A stretch of DNA of 64,000 bases from the NCBI RefSeq assembly GCF_014647435.1, contig NZ_BMPE01000001.1:744001-808000 (forward strand). Direction: 5' to 3'. Position 1 is the stretch's first letter, and the number at the start of each line of letters is the position of its first letter. Origin of the DNA: Deinococcus radiotolerans (GTDB lineage Bacteria > Deinococcota > Deinococci > Deinococcales > Deinococcaceae). Below the pieces are notes generated by a model. That model made no database searches. It saw nothing but the letters and a program-made list of their open reading frames with translations, and had not been told where the DNA came from. The translations under genes and the position numbers were made by a program. Below are positions 31,044 to 44,089 of this stretch, one piece after another.

Positions 31044-31946
31044 ATGACAAAAGAGGTTCGTACAGCTCCAAAGACAATTTATTTTTATAATGTCTCCGCC
31101 ATCCACAAATTCAGGAAGGCGGGAAACGAGTGGGAGGCACGAAAGACGAAGATTGATTCGGCATTAGAGAAGGTAAGAGAGCTTGATCTAGGCGATGACG
31201 AAACTACGACCGCTATTTTCGAGTTTCGTGGCGCAAAGATGGCAATGCGGATTGATCGTGTCGGAAATAATTACTATGAGGGCCAAATAGCGACCATCCG
31301 GGACGCTTCTTTTCCTCAAGGGTTGAAAGATGGAGAACTCGTAGAGTTAGATTTTAAAGGTACAAATCTTTTTGAGCCTTCCCATTTTGTGTACTTTACT
31401 GACTCAAAAATTTTGGTGATGGAATATAATCACTACGCCCCACATCACGCGGGTTTCGCAGTGTATATAGAAAAGCTCTCCAAGAAGTACGGCTTGGAGC
31501 CGAATAACGTGACCATTACTTATGATATCGGTCGAGATACCCTTCCCCGATTCATCAAAGATGGGCATCCAGTTAATGGCCTGCGGCTTCGAATTGGTGT
31601 TCATGCGTACACGCCTCGCACCGAAACACAACTTAGCAGGATGATTTTCGACACCATGAGGAATGCTCGGGAGAGCCAAGTGAGCGAATTCGACTTGGTT
31701 TTGAATTTTGAGCAGGCAACGGGTAGTAATCAGAAGCAAAACATTGTTGATTTATTTCGAAATGAGGGAATAGATTTCCATAATTTTATCGTTGAAATGG
31801 AGGGCATCGCGAATTTTGATTTTCTCAAAGACAAAATTAAAGCGAGAATCGATGCCAAAATGACCGATCTGAATCGAGTAGATTCAGAGGAAATGTACAA
31901 AGAGCTCCGTGCACAGTATACGGCAAGGTACGTTCCGAGCAGATAG
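31044..31946 (+). CDS. Soluble protein of unknown family, first gene of AT-rich cassette (candidate defence effector)
   Basis: 300 residues, ATG 31044 behind AAGGTGA. No signal peptide or membrane helix is seen. The N-terminus TIYFYNVSAIHKF is a beta segment, followed by helix EARKTKIDSALEKVRELDLG, a beta region around MAMRIDRVGNNYYEGQIATI, then EPSHFVYFTDSKILVMEYNH and FAVYIEKLSKKYG. The C-terminal half is alpha/beta with an acidic helical end. Composition is far more AT-rich than the phage. Size and pairing with a four-helix membrane protein recall KwaB of Kiwa, but homology is not shown. Confidence 0.75.
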   Translation: MTKEVRTAPKTIYFYNVSAIHKFRKAGNEWEARKTKIDSALEKVRELDLGDDETTTAIFEFRGAKMAMRIDRVGNNYYEGQIATIRDASFPQGLKDGELVELDFKGTNLFEPSHFVYFTDSKILVMEYNHYAPHHAGFAVYIEKLSKKYGLEPNNVTITYDIGRDTLPRFIKDGHPVNGLRLRIGVHAYTPRTETQLSRMIFDTMRNARESQVSEFDLVLNFEQATGSNQKQNIVDLFRNEGIDFHNFIVEMEGIANFDFLKDKIKARIDAKMTDLNRVDSEEMYKELRAQYTARYVPSR

Positions 31947-31987
31947 GCACTCACCAAGTTTAGCTAAAAGCATAATAGGATATACCT

Positions 31988-32587
31988 ATGAGCGCTGAAG
32001 CACAACCAGTCCAACGAAATATGGTGCTGGCTACACTAATCGACCATCCGGTCCAATGGGTAGTTGTGTCGGCTGCCCTGTTCGGCCTTTTATCAAGAGT
32101 TCTACCTATGGAGTTTTATTCCAATAGCGTGCCTATGCTTGCAGGCATTGCCTTCACGATGCTCGGCTTCGGCATCGCCTCCCTCGCCATCCTCGCCTCC
32201 GTGATCGCCACGCCCGCAATCGTCAGGCTTCGGCACAGCACACTTTGGGCCAATCTCATCGCCATTTTTACGAGGGGCAACATCATATTCTTAGGTCTAG
32301 GGCTCTTTGGCTTGTTCGCATACAAAGAAATCGTGATAGCTAAGACGCTGCTGGGAGATATTCTGCGTGCCGGACAGATGATTCTTTTGGGAGCCACGGC
32401 AATGGCTGCTGTCATCATCATTACAGTTCTCCATGCGATAGTCAGCACCCCTCTGACCCCGGAAGAGAAACATGCCGTAGAGGCCGAGGAATTTCCGAAT
32501 TTTGCGGCTCCTATTGAACCAACGGAAGCTCTGCCACCGAGACGAGTGATAGAAATTGAACCTCATCGACCGGATCAAAATTCCTGA
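31988..32587 (+). CDS. Four-helix membrane protein, second gene of AT-rich cassette (candidate sensor or exclusion protein)
   Basis: 199 residues, ATG 31988 behind AGGA, 41 nt after the first cassette gene. Hydrophobic helices at about 22-40, 48-76, 97-113 and 129-152 are connected by short basic loops (VRLRHST). A ~45-residue polar, Glu/Pro-rich tail follows (EEKHAVEAEEFPNFAAPIEP). This is the size and topology of KwaA-like or superinfection-exclusion membrane proteins; the family is not recognised. It probably works with the soluble partner. Confidence 0.72.
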   Translation: MSAEAQPVQRNMVLATLIDHPVQWVVVSAALFGLLSRVLPMEFYSNSVPMLAGIAFTMLGFGIASLAILASVIATPAIVRLRHSTLWANLIAIFTRGNIIFLGLGLFGLFAYKEIVIAKTLLGDILRAGQMILLGATAMAAVIIITVLHAIVSTPLTPEEKHAVEAEEFPNFAAPIEPTEALPPRRVIEIEPHRPDQNS

Positions 32588-32596
32588 TTCTTACAG

Positions 32597-32622
32597 CAAT
32601 AGAGCCGACGTCGCCTCTATTG
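32597..32622 (+). terminator. Hairpin behind the cassette
   Basis: CAATAGAG and CTCTATTG form an 8-bp stem around a self-complementary core containing GACGTC. A short CCCTTT follows. It sits 10 nt behind the membrane-protein stop and probably ends the cassette transcript. Confidence 0.5.
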
Positions 32623-32758
32623 CGCCCTTTCACGCTATGACTAAGCGCACGAACGGCAGCGGCATCCTCTCCCACCGCAAAGGTACGCACACCTGCGCAG
32701 CACAGGTGGCCCCAACCCGCAATCCCATTACCATTGGCAACCCTTCCGCTGGTAGAAG

Positions 32759-34147
32759 GTGACTGCCCGCGCGTACCTCCGCGTCTCCTCTGCTACGCAG
32801 GTGGAGAAGTTCAGCCTCGCGTTCCAGCGGGACAAGGCCCTGGCCTGGGCCGCGTACCAGGACCTCGGGCCGGTCCAGTTCTACGAGGAACGCGGCGTAT
32901 CCGGCAAACTCGACGACCGCCCCCAACTGGCCGCCCTCCTCGGCGAGATCCAGCCGGGGGACACGGTCATCGTGTACAGCCTCAGCCGCCTGGGGCGCGG
33001 CGGCGCCGTGCAGATGCTCAGCATCGTGGGCCGCATCAAGGACGCCGGCGCGCGGCTGGTCAGCCTCACCGAGAACATCGACACGGAGACGCCAGCTGGG
33101 CGCCTCATGCTGACCATCCTCGCCGCCCTGGCGGAACTGGAAGTGGAGACCACCCGGGAACGCACCGCTGCCGGGCGCATCCAGGCCGCCAGTCAGGGCA
33201 TCTACCCACAGAGTGGCGCCGTGCTCCCCGCCGGCTACGAACGCGGCCCAGACGGGCGGATCGTCGAAAGTGCCTTCGCGCCCACCGTGCGCGAGGTCTT
33301 CCGCCGCGCTGCCGGTGGCGTTCCCTTCAATGCTGTGGCGGACAGCCTCAACCGGGACGGCATTCCCGGCGCGAAAGGCAAGCGTTGGTACTTGGCGACA
33401 GTCCGCGGCATCGTGCAGGAACCCACCTACCGCACCGGGCAACTCCAGTACCGCCGCCGCAGCCACGAGGCCACCCCACAGGCGTGGCTGCCCATCCCCT
33501 GCCCTGCCCTCGTCACGGACGCCGAGTGGTACGCCGCGCAGCGCACTGCCACCCGCAACCACGTCCGGCGTGACCCCACCCGCTTCCCGCTCTCCGGCCG
33601 CCTCACCTGCGGCTGCGGCACGCCCCTCGTCGGGAACGCCCACAAGAGCGGCAGTGGCAGCACCATCCTCTACTACCGCTGCAGCCCGGAGCGGCGCGGC
33701 ACGCCCACCTGCCCCGTCAGCGGGAAGGGCAGCAGCTTCTACGCCGTGAGCACCGTGGACGTCGCCGCGCGCCTTGCCCTGGCGGACGCCCTACGAGATA
33801 CCGAGACGCTCACCCGCCTGATCAGCCGCCCCCAGGCAGATCCTCACGAAGCCCAACGGGCCCTCCTCGAGGAACGCCGCGCGGCCCTGATCGACCTGCA
33901 CCTGGAAGGGCTGATTGACCGGGCCGAGTTCGTCCGGCGCCGCGATGACCTGCAGGCGCAGATCCAGGCCCTCGTCCCCATCAGCACGCCCATCCTCCCC
34001 GCGCCGGAACTGACCGACCTGGCCGATGGCCTCCCCAGCCTCGACGACACCGAGTACATGGCCCTGCTCGATGACCTCGACGTGCACTTCACCGCGCAGA
34101 AAGGCGCGCACGTAGAAGTGCGCGCCCTGAACCTCCCCACCGCTTAA
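32759..34147 (+). CDS. Large serine recombinase (prophage integrase)
   Basis: 462 residues from GTG 32759. The N-terminal catalytic domain starts TARAYLRVSSATQ with the nucleophilic Ser. GVSGKLDDRPQL, VIVYSLSRLGRGG and RLMLTILAALAELE follow as in resolvases. Next come a recombinase domain (FRRAAGGVPFNAVADSLNRD), a zinc ribbon (CGCGTPL ... YYRCSPERRGTPTC) and a coiled coil (~360-400). The gene is the last in the prophage, 22 nt from the secA stop codon, as expected for an integrase at an attachment site. Confidence 0.92.
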   Translation: MTARAYLRVSSATQVEKFSLAFQRDKALAWAAYQDLGPVQFYEERGVSGKLDDRPQLAALLGEIQPGDTVIVYSLSRLGRGGAVQMLSIVGRIKDAGARLVSLTENIDTETPAGRLMLTILAALAELEVETTRERTAAGRIQAASQGIYPQSGAVLPAGYERGPDGRIVESAFAPTVREVFRRAAGGVPFNAVADSLNRDGIPGAKGKRWYLATVRGIVQEPTYRTGQLQYRRRSHEATPQAWLPIPCPALVTDAEWYAAQRTATRNHVRRDPTRFPLSGRLTCGCGTPLVGNAHKSGSGSTILYYRCSPERRGTPTCPVSGKGSSFYAVSTVDVAARLALADALRDTETLTRLISRPQADPHEAQRALLEERRAALIDLHLEGLIDRAEFVRRRDDLQAQIQALVPISTPILPAPELTDLADGLPSLDDTEYMALLDDLDVHFTAQKGAHVEVRALNLPTA

Positions 34148-34169
34148 GCGCGTGCGGGACGGCTAAAAA

Positions 34170-34175
<6 letters not shown>
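34141..34175. other. Putative right attachment junction at the secA 3' end
   Basis: Two palindromes mark the junction: CGCTTAAGCG (34141-34150, at the integrase stop) and GGCTAAAAATTAGCC (34161-34175, spanning the secA stop codon). Prophage genes end here and secA begins. The att core cannot be defined without the left junction. The second palindrome could also serve as a weak secA terminator. Confidence 0.45.
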
Positions 34176-36779
<2,604 letters not shown>

Positions 36780-36787
36780 GACAAGCG

Positions 36788-36793
36788 AGTATA
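36788..36793 (-). promoter_or_regulatory. Leaderless -10 box of secA (TATACT)
   Basis: Minus strand TATACT lies 8 nt upstream of the ATG, leaving no room for a ribosome binding site, so the mRNA probably starts at the AUG. Confidence 0.7.
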
Positions 36794-36941
36794 ACGCGCG
36801 GGGCGGGCGCGGCGCGGCGCGATTTCAGTGAGGCGCGCATAAGCAACTTGAGCGGTTTTGGCTCAGGGAGCATGAACGTCTGCTCCACGCGCGGTGAAGG
36901 CGCGGCAAGTGAACCTCATGCGCGGCCCGTATCCTGCGCCC

Positions 36942-37400
36942 ATGAACCTGAAAGTCCTGCCCGCCCTGCTCGCCCTGCCCCTGCTGGGCGCCTGCGCGCC
37001 CCTGGCATCTATCCTCGCCAACTCTGAAAATGAGGGACCCAGACCGCGGACGGCCGGGCCACTCACGGTCGGGCAGACCTGGACGGTTAGCGGCCCGATT
37101 GACGGGCGGACCGTGACGCAATCCGTGAACATTCCCAACCTGCTGGACGTCGCTGACGGCACGGCCAGCGTGAGCGGGCTGGATCAGGCACAGGCGTTCG
37201 ACAGTAATCAGGCCGGGTTCTCGGTGGCGACGTTCAACAAGGACCGCCGGACGCTGCGCTTCAACTGGATTGCCGAGGACGGCGCGCAGTACACCTGCCA
37301 GATCGACACGCTGCTCTCGCAGCCGTACAGCGGTCGCCTGACCCTGAAGAAGAGCGGCTACGAGGCGACGGGCACCTGCACCGCCACCTCGAGCAGCTGA
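36942..37400 (+). CDS. Lipoprotein of unknown function
   Basis: 152 residues. ATG 36942 lies 6 nt behind the -10 box TATCCT (36930-36935), so it is leaderless; upstream in-frame starts are not used. The signal peptide MNLKVLPALLALPLLGACAP ends in the lipobox LGAC. The mature part is a small beta-rich domain (GPLTVGQTWTVSGPIDGRTV) with two Cys, one in YTCQID and one near the end (TCTATSSS). Family unknown. Confidence 0.7.
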   Translation: MNLKVLPALLALPLLGACAPLASILANSENEGPRPRTAGPLTVGQTWTVSGPIDGRTVTQSVNIPNLLDVADGTASVSGLDQAQAFDSNQAGFSVATFNKDRRTLRFNWIAEDGAQYTCQIDTLLSQPYSGRLTLKKSGYEATGTCTATSSS

Positions 37401-37414
37401 GCAGGCCGCTCACC

Positions 37415-37451
37415 TGAGGGTCCGGCCCGGGACGCACCGGCTGGACCCTCA
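37415..37451. terminator. Hairpin between convergent genes
   Basis: A 9-bp inverted repeat, TGAGGGTCC / GGACCCTCA, lies between the lipoprotein stop and the converging amidohydrolase. T runs are short on both sides, so its strength is uncertain. Confidence 0.5.
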
Positions 37452-37500
37452 GCCGTTTGGCCGCCTAGCGCCTGGTCCGCACCCTGAAGGCCTGCCGGGG

Positions 37501-38676
37501 TTACCAGCGGTACCGGTCGTCCCAGGCTTCGCCCCGGCGGATGAAGGGGACGCGGGTGCCCAGCACGCGGTGCCCGCCCTTCACGGCGGCGCGCACGATC
37601 ACGCGGGGGTCCAGGCCCGGGTGCAGCGCCTGCGCGAAGGTGACGTCCTCGCGCACATCAAGGCTGCCGCCACTGGCGACGGAGTCAGTCCCAAGCCCGA
37701 CCTCCACCCCGGCTGCCGCGAAGGCCGCCCAGGGAAACACGCCGCACTCCAGGTGGTGATTGCTGCGTGGGCAGGTCACGACGGCGCTGCCGGCGCGGGC
37801 CACGCGGGCGATGTCGTCCGGGGTGACGTTCACCATGTGAACCAGGGTGGGTTTGGCGCTCAGGACGCCCAGTTCGTCCAGGTAGCGCACGGGGGTCAGG
37901 TCGGGCTCCGGGGCGCGGCCCATGACCTCCGCGAAGGTGTCCGGGTACAGCGCGGCCAGCCGGTTGTCCCAGATGGGCCCGCCGCCGCGCGTGTACAGGT
38001 CGTGCTCGGCGGGGTGCTCGGCCACGTGAATCTGGAGGGGCAGGCCCTCCCCGGCGGCGTAGTCGCACAGCAGCCGCATCAGGCGCCCGCTGACCGTGTG
38101 CGGCGTGTGCGGGGACAGGCCCACGCGCGGCCCGCCGGGGCGTTCGTTCGCACGCCAGCGCTCGACCCTTTCGCGCACGGTCCGGAAGACCTCGTCGGCC
38201 ATCTCCGGGAAGGTGCCCAGCACCTCGTAGTACAGGACGCCGCTGAGGTCCTCTCTGGCCAGCAGGGCGTCCATGACGTCCGGGGCGTGCATGTACACTA
38301 TGTCGCCCACGCCTCCCGCGCCCAGCCTCGCCAGGGTGTCCGCGCCGTGCAGGGCAGCAGTCACGCTGCGCTTCTCGCGCTGGGCCACGACCACCTCGGG
38401 AATCCAGCGGAAGTACGGCAGGGCCGTGAACTCGTACGCGCTCATGTCCAGGTGCGTGTGGGCATTCACAGGCGGCGGGGCGATCACGGGCCCGGTGCGT
38501 TCCTCGCGGGCGTGGGGGTAGGCGGCCCGCAGGGCGTCCGGGTGCCCGGTCGCGGCGACCGTCCCGCCCACCACGACGACCCCGCCGGGACTCTGTGCGC
38601 CGCCCATGCCGGTGTACAGCACGTCGCAGGTGAGCAGGCGGGGCGTGTGCGGATCCGTGGCGCTCTGGGCGGTCAT
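37501..38676 (-). CDS. Amidohydrolase, aminodeoxyfutalosine deaminase-like
   Basis: 391 residues of the amidohydrolase superfamily. The metal ligands are seen as NAHTHLD near residue 65, [17 protein letters not shown] and [11 protein letters not shown]. This pattern (HxH, then His, His, Asp) is that of purine-type deaminases such as aminodeoxyfutalosine deaminase in the futalosine menaquinone route or S-adenosylhomocysteine deaminase. The start is the fourth codon of the longer frame because the -10 box TAGCAT (38689-38684) covers the first ATG. The exact substrate is uncertain. Confidence 0.78.
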   Translation of the reverse strand: MTAQSATDPHTPRLLTCDVLYTGMGGAQSPGGVVVVGGTVAATGHPDALRAAYPHAREERTGPVIAPPPVNAHTHLDMSAYEFTALPYFRWIPEVVVAQREKRSVTAALHGADTLARLGAGGVGDIVYMHAPDVMDALLAREDLSGVLYYEVLGTFPEMADEVFRTVRERVERWRANERPGGPRVGLSPHTPHTVSGRLMRLLCDYAAGEGLPLQIHVAEHPAEHDLYTRGGGPIWDNRLAALYPDTFAEVMGRAPEPDLTPVRYLDELGVLSAKPTLVHMVNVTPDDIARVARAGSAVVTCPRSNHHLECGVFPWAAFAAAGVEVGLGTDSVASGGSLDVREDVTFAQALHPGLDPRVIVRAAVKGGHRVLGTRVPFIRRGEAWDDRYRW

Positions 38677-38683
38677 GCGCGCC

Positions 38684-38689
38684 ATGCTA
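38684..38689 (-). promoter_or_regulatory. Leaderless -10 box of the amidohydrolase gene (TAGCAT)
   Basis: Minus strand TAGCAT ends 7 nt before ATG 38676. It overlaps the upstream ATG at 38685, which therefore cannot be the start. Confidence 0.65.
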
Positions 38690-38761
38690 CGCCCGGCCGC
38701 ACGGGACAGACGAACCGCGCCGCCGCGTGCAAGACGCGGCGGCGCGGCGGCCGGGACCCGC

Positions 38762-41508
<2,747 letters not shown>

Positions 41509-42049
41509 CAGGACCCTGAGGACTGAGGGTTTCTGCCCTGCGGTGTCTCAGCAGGTCGGCCTATCGTGACCGGTCTGTCGCTGCTCGTGCCAACCGCCCG
41601 GAATCAGGACCGCCGCCGCCGCACACGGTGTCAGCCGCTACCCACGAACGCCGTGACATCCGGCGATCTGCGGCCTGAGGTCGGCGGGGGCGATGGGAAG
41701 GTCCAGTGGCGGTAGCGGCTCACGCCCCGCTGGGACACGTCAAGCTCGTGGTGGCCGCGCATGTATCTTGAGCTCACTGGCTCTGGCGTTCTGCGACCGC
41801 GTGACTGATGTGATCGACGAGCCGCGCCGCTGGGGTTTCACGTACGCCACGCTGCCCGGCTGCCCGGAGCGGGGCGCGGAGGACGGCCGGATCGACTGGC
41901 ATGCCGACCACCGCGTAACGTTCATGGTGCGGGCGGTCCGCCAGCCCGGGTAGCGCCTGCTGCGTCCGGCTCTGGCGTAGCTTCAGCGTCAGGTCACTCG
42001 TCAAGACCTGCGGGGCCTCGTGCGGTTGTCCGGCGCCCAGAATGACTGC
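41509..42049. other. Intergenic region with a decayed gene fragment
   Basis: A short hairpin ACCCT-gaggactg-AGGGT followed by TTTCT (about 41513-41535) may end the preceding transcript. The only other recognisable content is a DUF1990-like fragment at 41780-41953. I see no other gene. Confidence 0.5.
41780..41953 (+). pseudogene. Remnant of a DUF1990-family gene (C-terminal part)
   Basis: The frame encodes CDRVTDVIDEPRRWGFTYAT followed by LPGCPERGAEDGRIDW and later HRVTFMVRAVRQPG. This resembles the C-terminal half of DUF1990 proteins, which carry a 'R.GFAYGTLPGHPE.GEE' core. The upstream half is not recognisable in any frame and the insertion around DWHAD is odd. I read it as a decayed remnant; a small diverged gene is less likely. 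Confidence 0.45.
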
Positions 42050-42922
42050 ATGAACGCGCCTGAGTCCGCACGTCCTGCCCCGTCTGCCCCTCCCAGCCTG
42101 TACCGCGCCCTGCCGGACCGTGGTGAGGGCGGCAAGCTCGTGGCGGTCTTCCCGGGTTCCGGGGATGAGCAGGCGCGGGCGGCTGCGGTGGGCGCGCCAC
42201 TGAGTGTGTTCGTGCAGTCGGCTGACCCGACCGGCGTGCAGCTGCGGGTGTTCACGCCAACGCGCGAGAAGGGCAGCAGTGACAGCGCCGCCATCGCTGC
42301 GCTAAGCGCCCTGCGCGTTCCGGTGGGCCTGCTGGACGTGGTGGAGGTCACGCAGGGCGATCCGGAGGCGGGCGGTGAGGTGCAGAGCGCGCAGCTGTGC
42401 GGCGGCGAGTGGGTGCTGCGGCAGGGCCTCGCGGTGGCGGGGGCGGTCAGCGCCGACCTCTCCCCCATCGGTCTGGGCGGGCTGGGCGCGTGGACGGGCA
42501 GTACGGGTCGCCCGAACCTGGTGGCCGAACTGCCCACCCTGGCCGCCCTGGACGCTTTTGAACCCGATGATGAGGCCATCAGGATGGTGAACCGCGCGAC
42601 CGATACGACGGGCCTCGTGCTGTACACCCTGGGCGGGCCGGGCCGGGTGGACGTGAGCTTCCGGGCGTTCGGGCCACTCAAGGGCTTCTCGGAGGACGCC
42701 GCGAGCAGCAACATGCTGGCCTGCTTGGTGGGCGTGCTGGGTCTTCGCGTCCAGCTGCCTGCGGACGTGAATCTGCTGCGGGCCGCGCAGCGCCGCCCCG
42801 GTCAGCCGGCCCGCCTCAGCGCGCAGTTCGCGTCACTTCAGGGTGGTGTGGAGGTCTGGGTGGGCGGTACCGCCACGCCGGAAGAACCAGCGGGTTCGCC
42901 CGGCGTCCCGCGTAGAGCATGA
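42050..42922 (+). CDS. PhzF-like (diaminopimelate epimerase-fold) protein
   Basis: 290 residues, ATG 42050. The two-lobed PhzF/DAP-epimerase layout is suggested by an N-terminal 'GGKLVAVFPG' segment, then 'EKGSSDSAAIAALSAL', and in the second lobe VDVSFRAFGPLKGFSEDAAS with SNMLACLVG in place of the usual EDPATGSA. The match is divergent, so catalytic activity is uncertain. It stands just upstream of rlmN on the same strand. Confidence 0.62.
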   Translation: MNAPESARPAPSAPPSLYRALPDRGEGGKLVAVFPGSGDEQARAAAVGAPLSVFVQSADPTGVQLRVFTPTREKGSSDSAAIAALSALRVPVGLLDVVEVTQGDPEAGGEVQSAQLCGGEWVLRQGLAVAGAVSADLSPIGLGGLGAWTGSTGRPNLVAELPTLAALDAFEPDDEAIRMVNRATDTTGLVLYTLGGPGRVDVSFRAFGPLKGFSEDAASSNMLACLVGVLGLRVQLPADVNLLRAAQRRPGQPARLSAQFASLQGGVEVWVGGTATPEEPAGSPGVPRRA

Positions 42923-42954
42923 AGAGCCTCACGGAGGAGCGCGGGACTGACCTT

Positions 42955-42960
42955 TAGACT
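42955..42960 (+). promoter_or_regulatory. Leaderless -10 box of rlmN (TAGACT)
   Basis: TAGACT ends 6 nt before ATG 42967; no ribosome binding site is possible. Confidence 0.65.
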
Positions 42961-42966
42961 ATTCCC

Positions 42967-43998
42967 ATGGAGCTGTTACTCGACCTTCACCCCGACGCCT
43001 ATCCCCTTGAGGGCTTCCGGCGTCGGCAACTGCTCGACTGGGTGTTCGGGCAGGGCGTCGGCACCTTCGATGCCATGACCAACCTTCCCGCCCCCACCCG
43101 GCAACAGCTGACCGAGTCGTACCACCTGAACCCCTTCAAGCTGATCGAGACGGTCCGCAGCGCCGACGGCAGCGTGAAGTACCTGTTCACGCTGCACGAC
43201 GGCCGGCAGATGGAAGCGGTCTACATGCCGTACCTGGACCGCAAGACCATCTGTGTGTCCACCATGGTGGGCTGCCCGGCCCGCTGCGCGTTCTGCGCGA
43301 CCGGCGCGATGGGTTTCGGGCGCAACCTGACCCCCGGCGAGATCGTCGGGCAGGTGCTGGCCGTCGCTGGCGGCGAGGATATTACCCCGCGCGAGATCCG
43401 CAACTTGGTGTTCATGGGCATGGGCGAGGCCATGCTGAACTACGACCACACCATGCTGGCCGCCCGCATCCTGCTGCACCCGGACGCGCTGGGCATGAGC
43501 AAGCGCCGCGTGACGCTCTCGACCGTCGGGATTGCCAAGGGCATCAAACGCCTGGCGGCCGAGGATGACCTGGGCATCAAGCTGGCGATCAGCCTGCACG
43601 CCCCGGATGAGGATACCCGCCGGCGGATCATTCCGACCGGGCAGGTGAACTCCATCGAGGAAATCATGAGTGCCGCCCGCGAGTACCAGGACGTCACAGG
43701 CCGGCGCATCACCATGGAGTACACCATGCTGCGCGGCATCAACGACCACCTGTGGCAGGCCGAGCTGCTGGCTGAACTGCTGCGCGGCCTGGTCAGCCAC
43801 GTGAACCTGATCCCTATGAACCCGTGGCCCGGCTCGGACTTCGAGAGCAGCACAGAGGAGCAGATTCAGGCCTTCTACGACCTGCTGGAAGCCAGAGGAG
43901 TGGATGTCAGCGTGCGCCGGTCACGCGGACGCGATGCGGGCGCCGCCTGCGGCCAGCTGGCGCTGAAACGGCCCGGCGCGACCAGCGGCGCCGCCTGA
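42967..43998 (+). CDS. rlmN: Dual-specificity 23S rRNA/tRNA adenine-C2 methyltransferase RlmN
   Basis: 343 residues, a radical SAM enzyme that methylates C2 of A2503 in 23S rRNA and A37 of some tRNAs. The cluster-binding cysteines are Cys103, Cys107 and Cys110 in [23 protein letters not shown] is the SAM-binding segment. Near the end [13 protein letters not shown] carries the conserved catalytic Cys. The N-terminus ([19 protein letters not shown]) is the accessory RNA-binding domain. Confidence 0.96.
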   Translation: MELLLDLHPDAYPLEGFRRRQLLDWVFGQGVGTFDAMTNLPAPTRQQLTESYHLNPFKLIETVRSADGSVKYLFTLHDGRQMEAVYMPYLDRKTICVSTMVGCPARCAFCATGAMGFGRNLTPGEIVGQVLAVAGGEDITPREIRNLVFMGMGEAMLNYDHTMLAARILLHPDALGMSKRRVTLSTVGIAKGIKRLAAEDDLGIKLAISLHAPDEDTRRRIIPTGQVNSIEEIMSAAREYQDVTGRRITMEYTMLRGINDHLWQAELLAELLRGLVSHVNLIPMNPWPGSDFESSTEEQIQAFYDLLEARGVDVSVRRSRGRDAGAACGQLALKRPGATSGAA

Positions 43999-44089
43999 GC
44001 GCACGCGCCACTTCATGAAGATGAGTAAGGGTTAGGAGAGACGTTAATGCTACGCTACAGGCGTTTCCGCACATCAGGAGGCCATTAAG

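Larger units (their letters stand above)
1..34160. mobile_element. Siphovirus-type prophage (right part; left end outside window)
   Basis: A continuous phage gene set runs from a tail fibre at the left edge through tail, head, packaging, replication and early genes on the minus strand, then through immunity genes, a cargo cassette and a serine integrase on the plus strand. Terminases, HK97 protease and capsid, tape measure and a lambda-like G/GT pair mark a long-tailed siphovirus. The right end lies between the integrase stop (34147) and the secA stop codon (34170-34172). The left attachment site, lysis genes and remaining fibre genes are not in the window. The exact boundary is inferred. Confidence 0.93.

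Noticed and set aside
31044..32587. Firm assignment of the cassette as Kiwa (KwaA/KwaB)
   Set aside because: Only size, topology and pairing agree; I cannot see diagnostic sequence identity and the gene order is reversed.
34141..34150. CGCTTAAGCG as a proven att core
   Set aside because: It is only a 10-bp palindrome overlapping the integrase stop; without the left junction it cannot be called the core.
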